DNA of 64,000 nt from Arthrobacter sp. 135MFCol5.1 (GTDB lineage: Bacteria > Actinomycetota > Actinomycetes > Actinomycetales > Micrococcaceae). Each line of letters begins with the position of its first letter. Position 1 is the first letter of the stretch. Where the stretch lies: assembly GCF_000374865.1 (NCBI RefSeq), contig NZ_KB895452.1, positions 682,001-746,000 on the forward strand. Reading direction: 5' to 3'. The notes under the pieces were generated by a model, which worked only from the letters and a program-made list of their open reading frames with translations, searched no databases and was not told where the DNA came from. A program made the translations under genes and the position numbers. Positions 27,291-36,122 of this stretch are shown in pieces.

Positions 27291-27437
27291 ATGTGGACAA
27301 AACAAAGCCAGAGCTACTGCCCCACCTGCGGCAGGGCCACTAAGCACGTCACGCACTTCCGAAAGGACGACGCCGGCTCGCTGGTTGCGGAGGTCCGTTG
27401 CAGTGAGTGCCCCGAGATTGAGAGTGCCGTCGCCTGA
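27291..27437 (+). CDS. Zinc-ribbon miniprotein
   Basis: 48 residues with YCPTCGRATKHVTHF and VRCSECPEIE, a C-x2-C...C-x2-C zinc ribbon. A similar small protein is common in actinobacteria, but the function is not known to me. The start is chosen from the -10-like TATTAT just upstream and from the absence of coding character before the ATG. Confidence 0.6.
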   Translation: MWTKQSQSYCPTCGRATKHVTHFRKDDAGSLVAEVRCSECPEIESAVA

Positions 27438-27464
27438 GTCCCTTCGGCGCCTCCTCCGGCCGGC

Positions 27465-28679
27465 TTATGGCCTGCCGGCGTGCGGACGGACGACGACGAA
27501 GATCACCAGGGCCACTGCCTGCACCCCGGTGATGGTCACCGCCAAGGCCGGAATTGATTGTTCATAGAGCAGGCCGATGAGGAAGCTTCCCGCCAGCCAG
27601 GCAAGGCCGTAACAGGCAGTGAACATCCCGTATGCACTCCCCCGCCGGGCTGCGGGTGCCAGCCCCGCGACGCCGGCCCGCATGGTGCTTTCCTGGACCC
27701 CCATGGCCGCTCCCCACACCAGCACCCCCGCCACCGCGAGCACTGTGTTGTTGCTAAAGCCAAGCCACGGGACTGCTGCGGCCAGCACCGGCAGGACCAC
27801 GAGGACTTTCAGGCCCACCCGGTCAAAGAGCCACCCGGAGGCCAGGGCCGCGACGGCGTCAACTCCCATGGCCACCGCGTAGAGGACCGGGACCAGCGCG
27901 GGCGGAAGCAGTCCGGCCTGCACCAGGTGGAACGAAAGAAGCCCGAACGTGGCGTAGCCAAACATGGTGAGGCTGCTGAACGCGGCGTAAATCCAGTACT
28001 GCCGGGGCAACGGGGCAGCCCTGCCGGGCGGTGCGGGTGGAGCCCCAGGACGGGCATCGGCCTGCGGGGTGGCGGGTTCCGCGGGCGGCTGGCCCGGGAC
28101 GGTCTCGTAGGCGGCCGGGTCCGGCACCTTGTTCTTCAGCCAGAACAGCAACAGCATGGCCGCCAGTCCGGGGATGGCCAGCAGCAGGAATCCCGGCCCG
28201 TAGCTTCCCGTCAGGGCGAGCGCCGCCCCCACCAGGAGGGGCCCCAGCAGTGCTCCCACCTGGTCCAGCGCTTCGTGCAGCGCAAAGGCCTTGCCCTGGC
28301 CCAAGGCGGAACCGGCCTCAGCCAGCATGGTGTCTTTGGCAGGGCTCCGCACGGCCTTGCCCAGCCGTTCGGCCAGGACCAGGAGGCAGGCGATCCACAG
28401 TGCATTGCTGATGCCCAGGAGCGGCACGGACAACGCCGTGAGGGCATAGCCGGAGATGGCAAGGGACCAACGCAGTGCCGGCCGGTCCGCGAGGCGCCCG
28501 AACAGCAGGCGGAGGACCAGGGCGACGGCTTCACCCGCCCCCGTGACCACGCTGACGAGGAGGGCCGAGGCACCCAGGGCGCCCAGGTAGGGCCCGGTGA
28601 CGCTCCGCGCGCCCTCGTACACCATGTCCATCAGGGCACTGACGATCCCGAAGGCCACAATGAAGCGGACAGCCGTCAT
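27465..28679 (-). CDS. MFS transporter
   Basis: Major facilitator of 404 residues. LFGRLADRPALRWSLAISG in the 2-3 loop is an MFS motif A. A long, Pro/Ala-rich central loop (about residues 195-225) joins two six-helix halves. The C-terminal half carries ALASGWLFDRVGLKVLVVLP, a second motif A copy. Substrate unknown. It ends just short of a convergent zinc-ribbon gene and follows an FtsW-like gene on the same strand. Confidence 0.87.
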   Translation of the reverse strand: MTAVRFIVAFGIVSALMDMVYEGARSVTGPYLGALGASALLVSVVTGAGEAVALVLRLLFGRLADRPALRWSLAISGYALTALSVPLLGISNALWIACLLVLAERLGKAVRSPAKDTMLAEAGSALGQGKAFALHEALDQVGALLGPLLVGAALALTGSYGPGFLLLAIPGLAAMLLLFWLKNKVPDPAAYETVPGQPPAEPATPQADARPGAPPAPPGRAAPLPRQYWIYAAFSSLTMFGYATFGLLSFHLVQAGLLPPALVPVLYAVAMGVDAVAALASGWLFDRVGLKVLVVLPVLAAAVPWLGFSNNTVLAVAGVLVWGAAMGVQESTMRAGVAGLAPAARRGSAYGMFTACYGLAWLAGSFLIGLLYEQSIPALAVTITGVQAVALVIFVVVRPHAGRP

Positions 28680-28707
28680 TGGCGTTCCCGGAACGGCCCT
28701 CCCGGCG

Positions 28708-29952
28708 CTACCGCTGGTATTCGTGTTCCCTCACCCGCTTCGCCGGGGCGGCAGCTTTGGCCGGGGACTTGCTGTCCGGATGTTCCGGCCGGGTCACGGC
28801 CAGGATCACCCCGATGCCAGCCAGGGAAGAGACCATGGCCGAGCCGCCGTAGGAGATGAACGGCAGCGGGACACCGATGACCGGCAGCAACCCGCTCACC
28901 ATGGCGATGTTGATCACCGCCTGCCCCAGGATCCAGGTGATCACGCTGCAGGCAACGATCCGCGAGAAGGTGTCCGTGGTGCGGGCAATCGTCTTGAAGA
29001 CCGTGATGGCAAGGATCGCGAACAGCCCGAGGACCAAGAGGGTGCCGGCCAGCCCAAGTTCTTCGCCCAGGATGGAGAAGATGAAGTCGTTGTGGGCTTC
29101 CGGGATCCAATTCCATTTCTGCCGGCTCTGCCCCAGGCCCACTCCGAACCAGCCGCCGGAGGCAAGCGCGTATGCGCCGTGCTGCGCCTGGTAACCCATG
29201 CCCTGGGCGTCCTCGTCCGAACCCATGCCCAGCCAGGACGAGATCCGGCCCATCCTGTTGCCGCTGGTTGCCGCGAGGACCAGGGCGGCCACAACGCAGA
29301 TCAGGCCGGCCACGGAGAACACCTTCATCCGAACCCCGCCGTAGAACATGGTGGCGGCAAGGATCAACATGATGATCATGGTGGTGCCGAGGTCGTGCCC
29401 CAACGCCACGATGATCATGATCAGCCCGCCGGCGGGGCCCAGCGGTACCACCGCATGTTTCCAGTTCGCCAGCAGGGCCTGTTTCCGGTCCAGGATGGCC
29501 GCGGCCCAGACAATCAGCGCCAGCTTGGCGAACTCGGAGGGCTGGGCGGTGAATCCGCCTACGCTCAGCCAGTTCCGGTTGCCGTTCACGGACATGCCCA
29601 GCGGCGTGAACACCAGGACCAGCGCTGCCAGTGACCCGATCAGCATGGGCCAGCCCAGGCGCCGGATCCGCCGCACGGGCATCCGGGCCAGAAGCAGCAT
29701 GATCACCACGCCTGCAACGGTCCACATGGCCTGCTTGAGGGGGAGATCGTACGGATTGTTTCCTGCCGCCACGGATTCCACGGACGACGCCGACGCCACC
29801 TCCACGAGCCCGATCGCCGAGAGCGTGAGGACCACGGCCAGGATCAGCGGCCGGAGGCGACCCGGCGAGTCATCCTCCAGCCAGAGAGTAAATCGTCCCC
29901 ATCCGGGCCGGCCAGGGCGGGCCGCGCTGCGTTGTTTTTGAGCTGTATCCAT
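28708..29952 (-). CDS. FtsW/RodA/SpoVE-family SEDS protein
   Basis: SEDS-family peptidoglycan polymerase/flippase of 414 residues with about ten membrane helices. Conserved pieces include NGNRNWLSVGGFTAQPSEFAKLALI, the large extracytoplasmic loop ending AHNDFIFSILGEELG, and the terminal PFISYGGSAMVSSLAGIG. All of these are SEDS hallmarks. It works with a class B PBP, not found here. ATG 29952 is chosen; the extension to 30060 is low-quality. It lies outside a dcw cluster and is divergent from a LytR-CpsA-Psr gene. The exact FtsW or RodA role is not decided. Confidence 0.9.
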   Translation of the reverse strand: MDTAQKQRSAARPGRPGWGRFTLWLEDDSPGRLRPLILAVVLTLSAIGLVEVASASSVESVAAGNNPYDLPLKQAMWTVAGVVIMLLLARMPVRRIRRLGWPMLIGSLAALVLVFTPLGMSVNGNRNWLSVGGFTAQPSEFAKLALIVWAAAILDRKQALLANWKHAVVPLGPAGGLIMIIVALGHDLGTTMIIMLILAATMFYGGVRMKVFSVAGLICVVAALVLAATSGNRMGRISSWLGMGSDEDAQGMGYQAQHGAYALASGGWFGVGLGQSRQKWNWIPEAHNDFIFSILGEELGLAGTLLVLGLFAILAITVFKTIARTTDTFSRIVACSVITWILGQAVINIAMVSGLLPVIGVPLPFISYGGSAMVSSLAGIGVILAVTRPEHPDSKSPAKAAAPAKRVREHEYQR

Positions 29953-30152
29953 CTGTCCGTTCCTCAGCCTGCACCCCGGGCTTCCTCCACGGCCGGGCCC
30001 ATCTCCGGGGCGGGTACCGCCGAGAAAAAAGAGTACGCCCCCGCCGCCCGGGGACCGCACCGGCGCGGCCGGGAAACCGGCATTCTGGGGAAATTGCCAG
30101 CTTGGCCCTGTAGGGTAGCGGAAACCTGTCCCCTCCCGAAGGTCATTTCGTC

Positions 30153-31688
30153 GTGTTCGGTTCCAGAAAATCTCCCGGCCCGGAACAGGAAGGCTCCACT
30201 CCCGTTGCCTATCCGGGCCAAGGCGAGCTGTACGCCGCCAGTTCCCGCCACAGCAGGCCCCGCCGCCGTGCCCCGCGCTGGGTCAAGGCTGTGGTCGCCG
30301 TCGTCTCCGTGCTCCTCCTCGGCGTCCTGGCGTTCGGCGGCTACTGGGCCTGGCGCCTGCAGTCCAACATCAGCACCGCGGCGCTGACCGCCGGTGGCGA
30401 ACGCACCGAAGGTGCGGTCAATGACAGCACGGACCGGATGCAGATCCTGGTGCTGGGCTCGGACACCCGGAGCGGGAACAACAGCGAGTACGGCAGCGCG
30501 GACGATTCCTCCGGCTACGGACAGTCCGACGTAATGATGCTGCTGGACATCTCGGCGGACAACAAACACGTCAACGTGGTGAGCTTTCCCCGCGACCTCC
30601 TGGTGAACATCCCGGCCTGCACGGACCCGAAGACCGGCCAGAAGTATCCCGCACAGCAGGGCGCCATGATCAACAGCGCCATGAAGCAGGCTGGAATCGG
30701 CTGCGCAGTGGACACCGTGAACAAGCTCACCGGCCTGGAGATCGACCACTTCATGATGGCCGATTTCAACGCCGTCAAGGAACTGTCCAACGCGGTGGGC
30801 GGCGTGGACGTATGTGTCAGCGACGCCGTGGACGATCCCGATTCCGGGCTGCACCTGCCCGCCGGCACCTCCCAGGTGCAGGGTGAACAGGCGCTGGCGT
30901 TCCTGCGCACCCGGCATGGTTTCGCCAACGGCGGGGACCTGGGCCGGATCAAGGCCCAGCAGGGATTCCTGGCCTCGCTGACCCGCAAACTCAAGTCCGA
31001 GGGAACACTCAGCAACCCGCAAAAGGTACTGACCATCGCTGATACGGTCACCAAGAACCTGACCGTGGATTCGGGGCTGTCCTCCGTGCCGTCGCTGCTG
31101 ACCATCGCCAACCGGCTGAAGAACATCGATCCGGCGAGCGTCAACTTCATCACCACTCCCACCGTCCCGGCACCGCAGGACCCCAACAGGCTGGCCCTGG
31201 ACGAGCCGGCGGCCGCCAACTTCTTCGCTGCACTGCGCAGCAATCCGGACCTGAGCCAGCCGGCCACCGCCGCCCCCACCCAGGCACCCGCGACACCCGC
31301 GGCACCCGCCTACGACAAGGCGCTGCAGCCGGTATCCGTTGCCAACGGCACCGGCGTGACGGCCCGAAGCACTGCCATCGCCGGCCTGTTGGCCGACGCC
31401 GGCTTCACCAAGGTGACCAAGCTCCAGGCCACCGTCCGCACCCAGACCATGGTCTACTACAGCGCCGGGTATGAAGACGTGGCAGCGGACGTCGCCGCAC
31501 TGTTCGGCCTGCCGGCCGGCAGCGTCCAGCAGGTGGCCAACATCCAGGGCGTGCAGCTCTCTGCCGGCACCGACTTCGTGACGGGCACCAAGCCCGCCAC
31601 ACCGCCGTCGTCAGCTGATTCCGGGAGCGTGGTGGCGCAGACCGGAAGCGACCAGACCTGCCAGGCCACCAACACCTCCGGCTACTAG
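30153..31688 (+). CDS. LytR-CpsA-Psr (LCP) family cell-wall polymer ligase with LytR_C domain
   Basis: Membrane-anchored transferase of 511 residues. An N-terminal cytoplasmic segment rich in R and P is followed by a membrane helix (about 50-70). The LCP domain starts with MQILVLGSDTRSG and includes SDVMMLLDISADNK and VVSFPRDLLVNIP; its Arg/Asp set binds a polyprenyl pyrophosphate. The late region (about 385-480) is a LytR_C domain. LCP proteins attach teichoic-type or arabinogalactan-like polymers to peptidoglycan. The GTG start has GAAGGT upstream. It is divergent from the SEDS gene, so both act on the cell wall. Confidence 0.92.
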   Translation: MFGSRKSPGPEQEGSTPVAYPGQGELYAASSRHSRPRRRAPRWVKAVVAVVSVLLLGVLAFGGYWAWRLQSNISTAALTAGGERTEGAVNDSTDRMQILVLGSDTRSGNNSEYGSADDSSGYGQSDVMMLLDISADNKHVNVVSFPRDLLVNIPACTDPKTGQKYPAQQGAMINSAMKQAGIGCAVDTVNKLTGLEIDHFMMADFNAVKELSNAVGGVDVCVSDAVDDPDSGLHLPAGTSQVQGEQALAFLRTRHGFANGGDLGRIKAQQGFLASLTRKLKSEGTLSNPQKVLTIADTVTKNLTVDSGLSSVPSLLTIANRLKNIDPASVNFITTPTVPAPQDPNRLALDEPAAANFFAALRSNPDLSQPATAAPTQAPATPAAPAYDKALQPVSVANGTGVTARSTAIAGLLADAGFTKVTKLQATVRTQTMVYYSAGYEDVAADVAALFGLPAGSVQQVANIQGVQLSAGTDFVTGTKPATPPSSADSGSVVAQTGSDQTCQATNTSGY

Positions 31689-31710
31689 CAACCCGGGGAC
31701 CGTCGCAGTC

Positions 31711-31756
31711 CCCAAAGTACACAGTTGCCTGAATACAGCCAGCTATGTACTTTGGG
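31711..31756. promoter_or_regulatory. Spaced inverted repeat upstream of cmtR-like gene
   Basis: CCCAAAGTACA (31711-31721) and its exact complement TGTACTTTGGG (31746-31756), centre-to-centre 35 bases. The right arm ends three bases before ATG 31760, so binding would block transcription or translation of the metal operon. It is a candidate ArsR/CmtR operator. Confidence 0.55.
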
Positions 31757-31759
31757 ATC

Positions 31760-32086
31760 ATGCAAACCCTCACGCAGGCTCCCGTGCTGGCCCGGTTCGG
31801 CTACGCGGTCTCAGACCCAACCCGCGCCCGTGTCCTCCTGGCGCTTTCCGGGGCAGCCTCGTACCCCTCGGACCTGGCGGACAGCCTCGGCGTGTCACGG
31901 CAGAGCATGTCCAACCACCTGGCGTGCCTGCGCGGCTGCGGCTTGGTGGTTGCTGTTCCGGACGGCCGGCGCACACGCTACGAGCTCGCGGATGCCCGGA
32001 TCGGCCACGCCATCACGGACCTGATCAACGTGGTCCTGGCCGTGGACCCCACCTGCTGCGGCCCCGACGGGAACGTGGCGCGATGA
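31760..32086 (+). CDS. cmtR: CmtR-like ArsR-family metal sensor repressor
   Basis: Winged-helix ArsR repressor of 108 residues. The segment SNHLACLRGCGLVVA places Cys56 and Cys60 in the recognition helix, and DPTCCG supplies Cys99/Cys100 near the C-terminus. This matches the Cd/Pb site of mycobacterial CmtR (two helix cysteines plus one C-terminal cysteine). I chose ATG 31760, because an upstream ATG at 31745 lies inside the operator-like repeat. The stop overlaps the next gene (ATGA), placing it first in a metal-efflux operon. Confidence 0.85.
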   Translation: MQTLTQAPVLARFGYAVSDPTRARVLLALSGAASYPSDLADSLGVSRQSMSNHLACLRGCGLVVAVPDGRRTRYELADARIGHAITDLINVVLAVDPTCCGPDGNVAR

Positions 32087-32790
32087 CAGCACTCCACATG
32101 CCCGGCACGGAACGCCGGCGGGTCCTCAGCCGCCGGATCCGGCTCTTTGCAGCGGCCACCATCACCTACAACGTCATCGAGGCCGCCGTGGCGCTGTGGG
32201 CGGGCGGGGTGGCCGACTCCTCGGCCCTGATCGGCTTCGGGCTGGACTCGGTGATCGAGGTGGCGTCCGCACTGGCGTTGTCCTGGCAGTTCTCCGCCAA
32301 GGACCCGGAGCGGCGCGAGCACCTGACGCTGCGGATCATCGCCGTGTCCTTCTTTGCCCTTGCCGCGTTCGTTGCCGTGGACGCCGTCCGCTCGCTGGCA
32401 GGCGCGGGAGAAGCGCAGCACTCGGTTCCCGGCATCGTCATCGCGGCCCTGAGCCTGGCCGTCATGCCCGTCCTGTCCTGGGCCCAGCGCCGTGCCGGCC
32501 GCGAACTCGGCTCCCGGACGGCAGTGGCCGATTCGAAGCAGACCCTGCTGTGCACCTACCTCTCCGCCGTGCTGCTGGTTGGCCTGGTCCTGAACAGCGC
32601 CTTGGGCTGGTGGTGGGCGGACGCCGGGGCAGCACTGGTCATTGCGGCAATCGCCGTCCGTGAAGGCGTCAGCGCGTGGCGCGGGGACCCCTGCTGCGCG
32701 GTTCCGCACGCGGAGCAGGACCCGGCCGGCGACGACTGCTGCGGGCCGGCTCCGCAGTCCTTGGGCATGCCCACCATGAGGAAAGGCTGA
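32083..32790 (+). CDS. Cation diffusion facilitator-like transporter
   Basis: Membrane transporter of 235 residues with five to six helices. SALIGFGLDSVIEVASALAL in helix 2 and TAVADSKQTLLCTYLSAVLL in helix 5 carry the D-x3-(D/E/H) pairs expected of metal-binding CDF sites. It lacks the usual cytoplasmic C-terminal domain, and instead ends in a Cys-rich tail (DPCCAVPHAEQDP, GDDCCGP) that could bind soft metals. It overlaps the CmtR-like regulator by four bases, which suggests Cd/Pb/Zn efflux. Confidence 0.82.
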   Translation: MTALHMPGTERRRVLSRRIRLFAAATITYNVIEAAVALWAGGVADSSALIGFGLDSVIEVASALALSWQFSAKDPERREHLTLRIIAVSFFALAAFVAVDAVRSLAGAGEAQHSVPGIVIAALSLAVMPVLSWAQRRAGRELGSRTAVADSKQTLLCTYLSAVLLVGLVLNSALGWWWADAGAALVIAAIAVREGVSAWRGDPCCAVPHAEQDPAGDDCCGPAPQSLGMPTMRKG

Positions 32791-32793
32791 CCC

Positions 32794-33717
32794 GTGGGCA
32801 GCGGACACAGCCACTCCCACGGCGGAGCCGACCACCACGGCCAGCGCGGAAAGCTGCTGCTGGTTTTCGGCATCACGTTTACCGTGATGCTGGCCGAGAT
32901 CCTCGGAACGGTCCTGACCGGAAGCCTGGCCCTGCTGGCGGACGCCGGGCACATGTTCACCGATTCCGCGGGGCTCCTCATTGCCGTGATTGCGGCATCC
33001 CTTGCCCTGAAGCCTGCCACCCACACCCGCACCTGGGGTTACAAGCGCGCCGAAATCATCGCCGCGGCCGGGCAGGCCGCATTGCTGCTGGGCGTGGGCG
33101 GATTCGTCATTGTGGAGGGCATCCGCCGGCTGTTTGCCCCTCCCGAGGTGGGCGGCTCCCTCATGCTGTGGTTCGGCGTCATCGGCCTGGCCGGCAACGC
33201 GGTGGGGCTTGTGGTGCTCGCCTCCGGCCGTCACCACAACTTCAACATGAAGGCCGCGTTCCTCGAGGTGCTCAACGACGCCCTGGGTTCCATCGCGGTG
33301 ATCGTGGCAGCACTGGTCATCGCCCTGACCGGCTGGACCCGGGCGGACGCCGTCGTGTCCCTGCTGATCGGTGCGCTGATCATCCCGCGCACCCTCAGCC
33401 TGCTCCGGGACACCGTGAACGTGCTGATGGAAAGTACTCCCCCGGGCCTGGACCTGGCCAAAGTACGGGAACACATCCTGGCCCTGCCGCACGTCATCGA
33501 CGTCCACGACCTGCACGCTTCACTGGTGGCCTCGGGCGTTCCGGTGTTGTCCGCCCACGTCACCGTGCAGGATCAGTGCATGCGCGACGGGCACTCGGCA
33601 AGCATCCTGGCCGACCTGCAACGCTGCGTGGCCAAGGACTTCGACGTCAGCATCGAGCATTCCACCTTCCAGATCGAACCCGCTGCGCACCGTGACCAGG
33701 AAAGCATCCAGCACTGA
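32794..33717 (+). CDS. CzcD/ZitB-type cation diffusion facilitator
   Basis: CDF metal/proton antiporter of 307 residues. The N-terminus is His-rich (GSGHSHSHGGADHH). Helix 2 has LLADAGHMFTDSAGLLIAVIA with the H-x3-D zinc site, and helix 5 has AAFLEVLNDALGSIAVI. A cytoplasmic ferredoxin-like domain (about 215-300) ends the protein. It starts at GTG 32794, three bases after the previous stop, so it belongs to the CmtR-controlled operon. Likely exports Zn2+ or Cd2+. Confidence 0.92.
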   Translation: MGSGHSHSHGGADHHGQRGKLLLVFGITFTVMLAEILGTVLTGSLALLADAGHMFTDSAGLLIAVIAASLALKPATHTRTWGYKRAEIIAAAGQAALLLGVGGFVIVEGIRRLFAPPEVGGSLMLWFGVIGLAGNAVGLVVLASGRHHNFNMKAAFLEVLNDALGSIAVIVAALVIALTGWTRADAVVSLLIGALIIPRTLSLLRDTVNVLMESTPPGLDLAKVREHILALPHVIDVHDLHASLVASGVPVLSAHVTVQDQCMRDGHSASILADLQRCVAKDFDVSIEHSTFQIEPAAHRDQESIQH

Positions 33718-33724
33718 CGGCACA

Positions 33725-33778
33725 GGCCGCCTGCCGGCCGGGCCTTCGGCCGCCGGGAGCAGAGTGGCTCAGGCGGCC
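33725..33778. terminator. Terminator between convergent metal operon and acyltransferase
   Basis: Outer arms GGCCGCCTG (33725-33733) and CAGGCGGCC (33770-33778) enclose an inner GGCC-TTC-GGCC hairpin. Their place right after both stops suggests shared termination. No long T run. Confidence 0.45.
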
Positions 33779-34965
33779 ACCGGCTCCTTGGTGCGTTCCC
33801 GTGGTACCGGCCCGACGGCGGGTTCCAGCTTTGCGTTGGCCCACTGCCGGAGCGGCCGCTCCACAAAGCGGAACGACGCGTACGCCACCAGCACGGTGAG
33901 GACCGCGGTCAGCGCGATCCGGAGGGGCAACGCCGGGATCAGCCGCATCAGCAACAGGTACACCGGCAAGTGCCAGAGGTACATCGCATACGACAGGTCG
34001 CGGCCGGGGTTGGCAAGCCACGGGTGGCTCAGGATCCGTGCCAGGAACCCTGCCGGCTCAAGCACCAAGGCTCCTATCAGCACCGCTGACAACAGGGCGA
34101 GCACCGCGGGCCCGGCAGCCCAGAAAACCGTGAACCACACGCCAGGCGTGTCAGGTTCCCGGAACAGGAACAGGGCGGCCCCCAGAGTAATGGCCGCCAG
34201 CGGGGCTCCCCAACGGGCCACGGACACCAACCCACCGTGCAGCCGGGAGCCGGTCCGCACGGAAGTGAACAGCAGGGCCAGTGCGCAGCCAATCAGCAGC
34301 TCGTCGGCGCGGGTATCCGGGCCGTTGTAGATCCGGGCCAGCGGCTGGCCCTCGGTGACCAGCAGGATCCGGTTCAGCAGGAACGCGCCGGCCACCGCCA
34401 GCGTGGCGAAGGCGACGGTGCGGACCTTCCACAACCGGAGCATCACCAGCAGCAGGAGCGGCCACACCAGGTAGAACTGCTCCTCAACGGCCAGGGTCCA
34501 GGTGGGGCCCAGCGTTTCCCCGGCGATGGAGTCGCCGAACACGCCAAAGTGCGCCAGGTTCATCACGTAGGCCGCGGCCGGCAGGACGAACCCCGCCTGT
34601 CCGCCCCAGCCCGAGGCCGGGAACAGGAGGCCTGCCACGAGGATCACCGCGCAGAGCGCCAGCAACGCCGGCCAGAGCCGGGCCAGGCGCTTGGCGTAGA
34701 AGATGCCCAGGTGGAGGCGGCCGGTGGTGCTCCACTCCTTCATGATCAGCAGCGTGATCACGAAGCCGCTGAGCGTGAAGAAGACGTCGACGCCGATGGA
34801 TCCCCCGGGGACAAGATCGGTGGCCGTGTGAAAAAAGAACACTCCCGCCACGGCGATGGTGCGGAGCCCGTCCAGGGCATGCTTGCGCCCGGCGATGAGC
34901 CCCGTTCCGGGCAAGGCCGGGCGCTCCGCGGCTGACAAAATTCCACTGCTTGACCTAAAAACCAC
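33769..34965 (-). CDS. Acyltransferase 3 (OafA/YrhL-type) membrane protein
   Basis: Integral membrane O-acyltransferase with ten or so helices. Near the N-terminus are HALDGLRTIAV, FFFHTATDLVPGGSIGVDVFF and TLSGFVITLL, the standard acyltransferase-3 opening including the catalytic-type His. Such enzymes acylate cell-surface sugars or lipids. An in-frame ATG at 35040 exists, but a TATATA -10-like box lies between it and GTG 34965, so I chose the GTG (398 residues, possibly leaderless). The start is uncertain. Confidence 0.85.
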   Translation of the reverse strand: MVFRSSSGILSAAERPALPGTGLIAGRKHALDGLRTIAVAGVFFFHTATDLVPGGSIGVDVFFTLSGFVITLLIMKEWSTTGRLHLGIFYAKRLARLWPALLALCAVILVAGLLFPASGWGGQAGFVLPAAAYVMNLAHFGVFGDSIAGETLGPTWTLAVEEQFYLVWPLLLLVMLRLWKVRTVAFATLAVAGAFLLNRILLVTEGQPLARIYNGPDTRADELLIGCALALLFTSVRTGSRLHGGLVSVARWGAPLAAITLGAALFLFREPDTPGVWFTVFWAAGPAVLALLSAVLIGALVLEPAGFLARILSHPWLANPGRDLSYAMYLWHLPVYLLLMRLIPALPLRIALTAVLTVLVAYASFRFVERPLRQWANAKLEPAVGPVPRERTKEPVAA

Positions 34966-35081
34966 TAAGCAAGCATATATAACGTTTCCATAACTGCCCT
35001 GTGTGGAAGCTGGGCGGACGCTGAAAACGGGTCCCAACATCGTGGCTTGTGGCCGGCCGGCGCGCCTTCTACATTGAACAC

Positions 35082-35819
35082 ATGGTGGACCAGGACATGG
35101 CAGAAGATTTCGAGCGGCTCGTCGAACTGATCGGCGGCACGGAAGACATCAAATCCGTGTTGGACGCCATCACCACGTTTGCGGCGGCCACCATGACGGA
35201 CACCACCGGCACGCCTATTGAATGCGCCGTGACCCTGCGCCGCCGCAAGCACACGGCCACCATTGGCGGCAGCAGCGATACTGCGGTGGTGCTGGACAGG
35301 ATCGAGCAGACACTGGGAGACGGGCCCTGCGTCGACGCGCTGGAGACCGGCGTCCCCGTCCTGCTGGGTGACGTGGACTCCGACCCCCGGTGGCCCGAGT
35401 ACCGCCAGGCCCTCGCAGCCGCGGGCATCGCCAGCGCGCTGGGGGTGCCCATGAAACTGCAGGACGACGCCGGGGCCGTCCTGGATTTTTTCGCACCCGC
35501 CAGCGGGCTCTTCAGTGAGCGGGCGGTGTCCGAGGCGGTACGGTTTGCGGACATGGCGGGCATGGCCCTGCGCCTGGCTATCCGGATAGCGTCCGCGGAC
35601 CAGCGTGCCGAGCACTTGAAGGCCGCGATGGACACCAGGACCGCGATTGACGTGGCCTGCGGGATCATCATGGCGCAAAACCAGTGCAGCAAGGACCAGG
35701 CGTTTGAAGTACTCCGCCGGGCCTCCAACACGCGGAACCAAAAGCTCAACGATCTTGCCCAGTCGCTGGTGGACCGGTTCACGGGCTCCCAGCCCACAGC
35801 CGCCTACTTCGAGGATTGA
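35082..35819 (+). CDS. GAF-ANTAR domain regulator
   Basis: Regulator of 245 residues from ATG 35082 (35097 and GTG 35049 are alternatives). GAF-type sensor in the first 160 residues, with GDGPCVDALETGVPVLLGDV. The ANTAR domain (about 180-230) has TRTAIDVACGIIMAQNQCSKDQAFEVL, nearly the same as the protein at 26209. It would bind RNA hairpins when its signal is sensed. It starts divergently from the acyltransferase. No cognate kinase or receiver is seen nearby. Confidence 0.87.
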   Translation: MVDQDMAEDFERLVELIGGTEDIKSVLDAITTFAAATMTDTTGTPIECAVTLRRRKHTATIGGSSDTAVVLDRIEQTLGDGPCVDALETGVPVLLGDVDSDPRWPEYRQALAAAGIASALGVPMKLQDDAGAVLDFFAPASGLFSERAVSEAVRFADMAGMALRLAIRIASADQRAEHLKAAMDTRTAIDVACGIIMAQNQCSKDQAFEVLRRASNTRNQKLNDLAQSLVDRFTGSQPTAAYFED

Positions 35820-35891
35820 GGTTGCACGCCGGCGGCGTTCCCCGCCGGCCCGGGAGCCAGCGACGCTGCTGACTCCCGGAGTGTACGGCGT

Positions 35892-35937
35892 GGATGTGGC
35901 CCACCCCCGAATCATGGATTTCCCTTGGGCCACATCC
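35892..35937. terminator. Hairpin in the gap after the GAF-ANTAR gene
   Basis: GGATGTGGCCCA (35892-35903) pairs with TGGGCCACATCC (35926-35937), 22-base loop. It is between two convergent genes, so is likely a terminator. The rest of 35820-36122 contains no gene that I can support. Confidence 0.55.
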
Positions 35938-36122
35938 GCGCCAGCTAGGGGGGAGGCGGATGCACGCCCGGAAGGGGCTCGGGTGTTGTGGGGAGAACGG
36001 TCACGGATATCCTCAGACGGTGCGTTGCTGGCCGTCTGCCTGACCTTGGGCCAGCCTACAAGCACCTGCCTTCCGGCAACAACGTGCAAGCGCACAATTT
36101 TCTGTCAAGATCATGCAAGGAT

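Noticed and set aside
35514..35525. GTGAGCGGGCGG resembling the 32-bp repeat core
   Set aside because: Single copy inside the GAF-ANTAR coding sequence, with no periodic partners.
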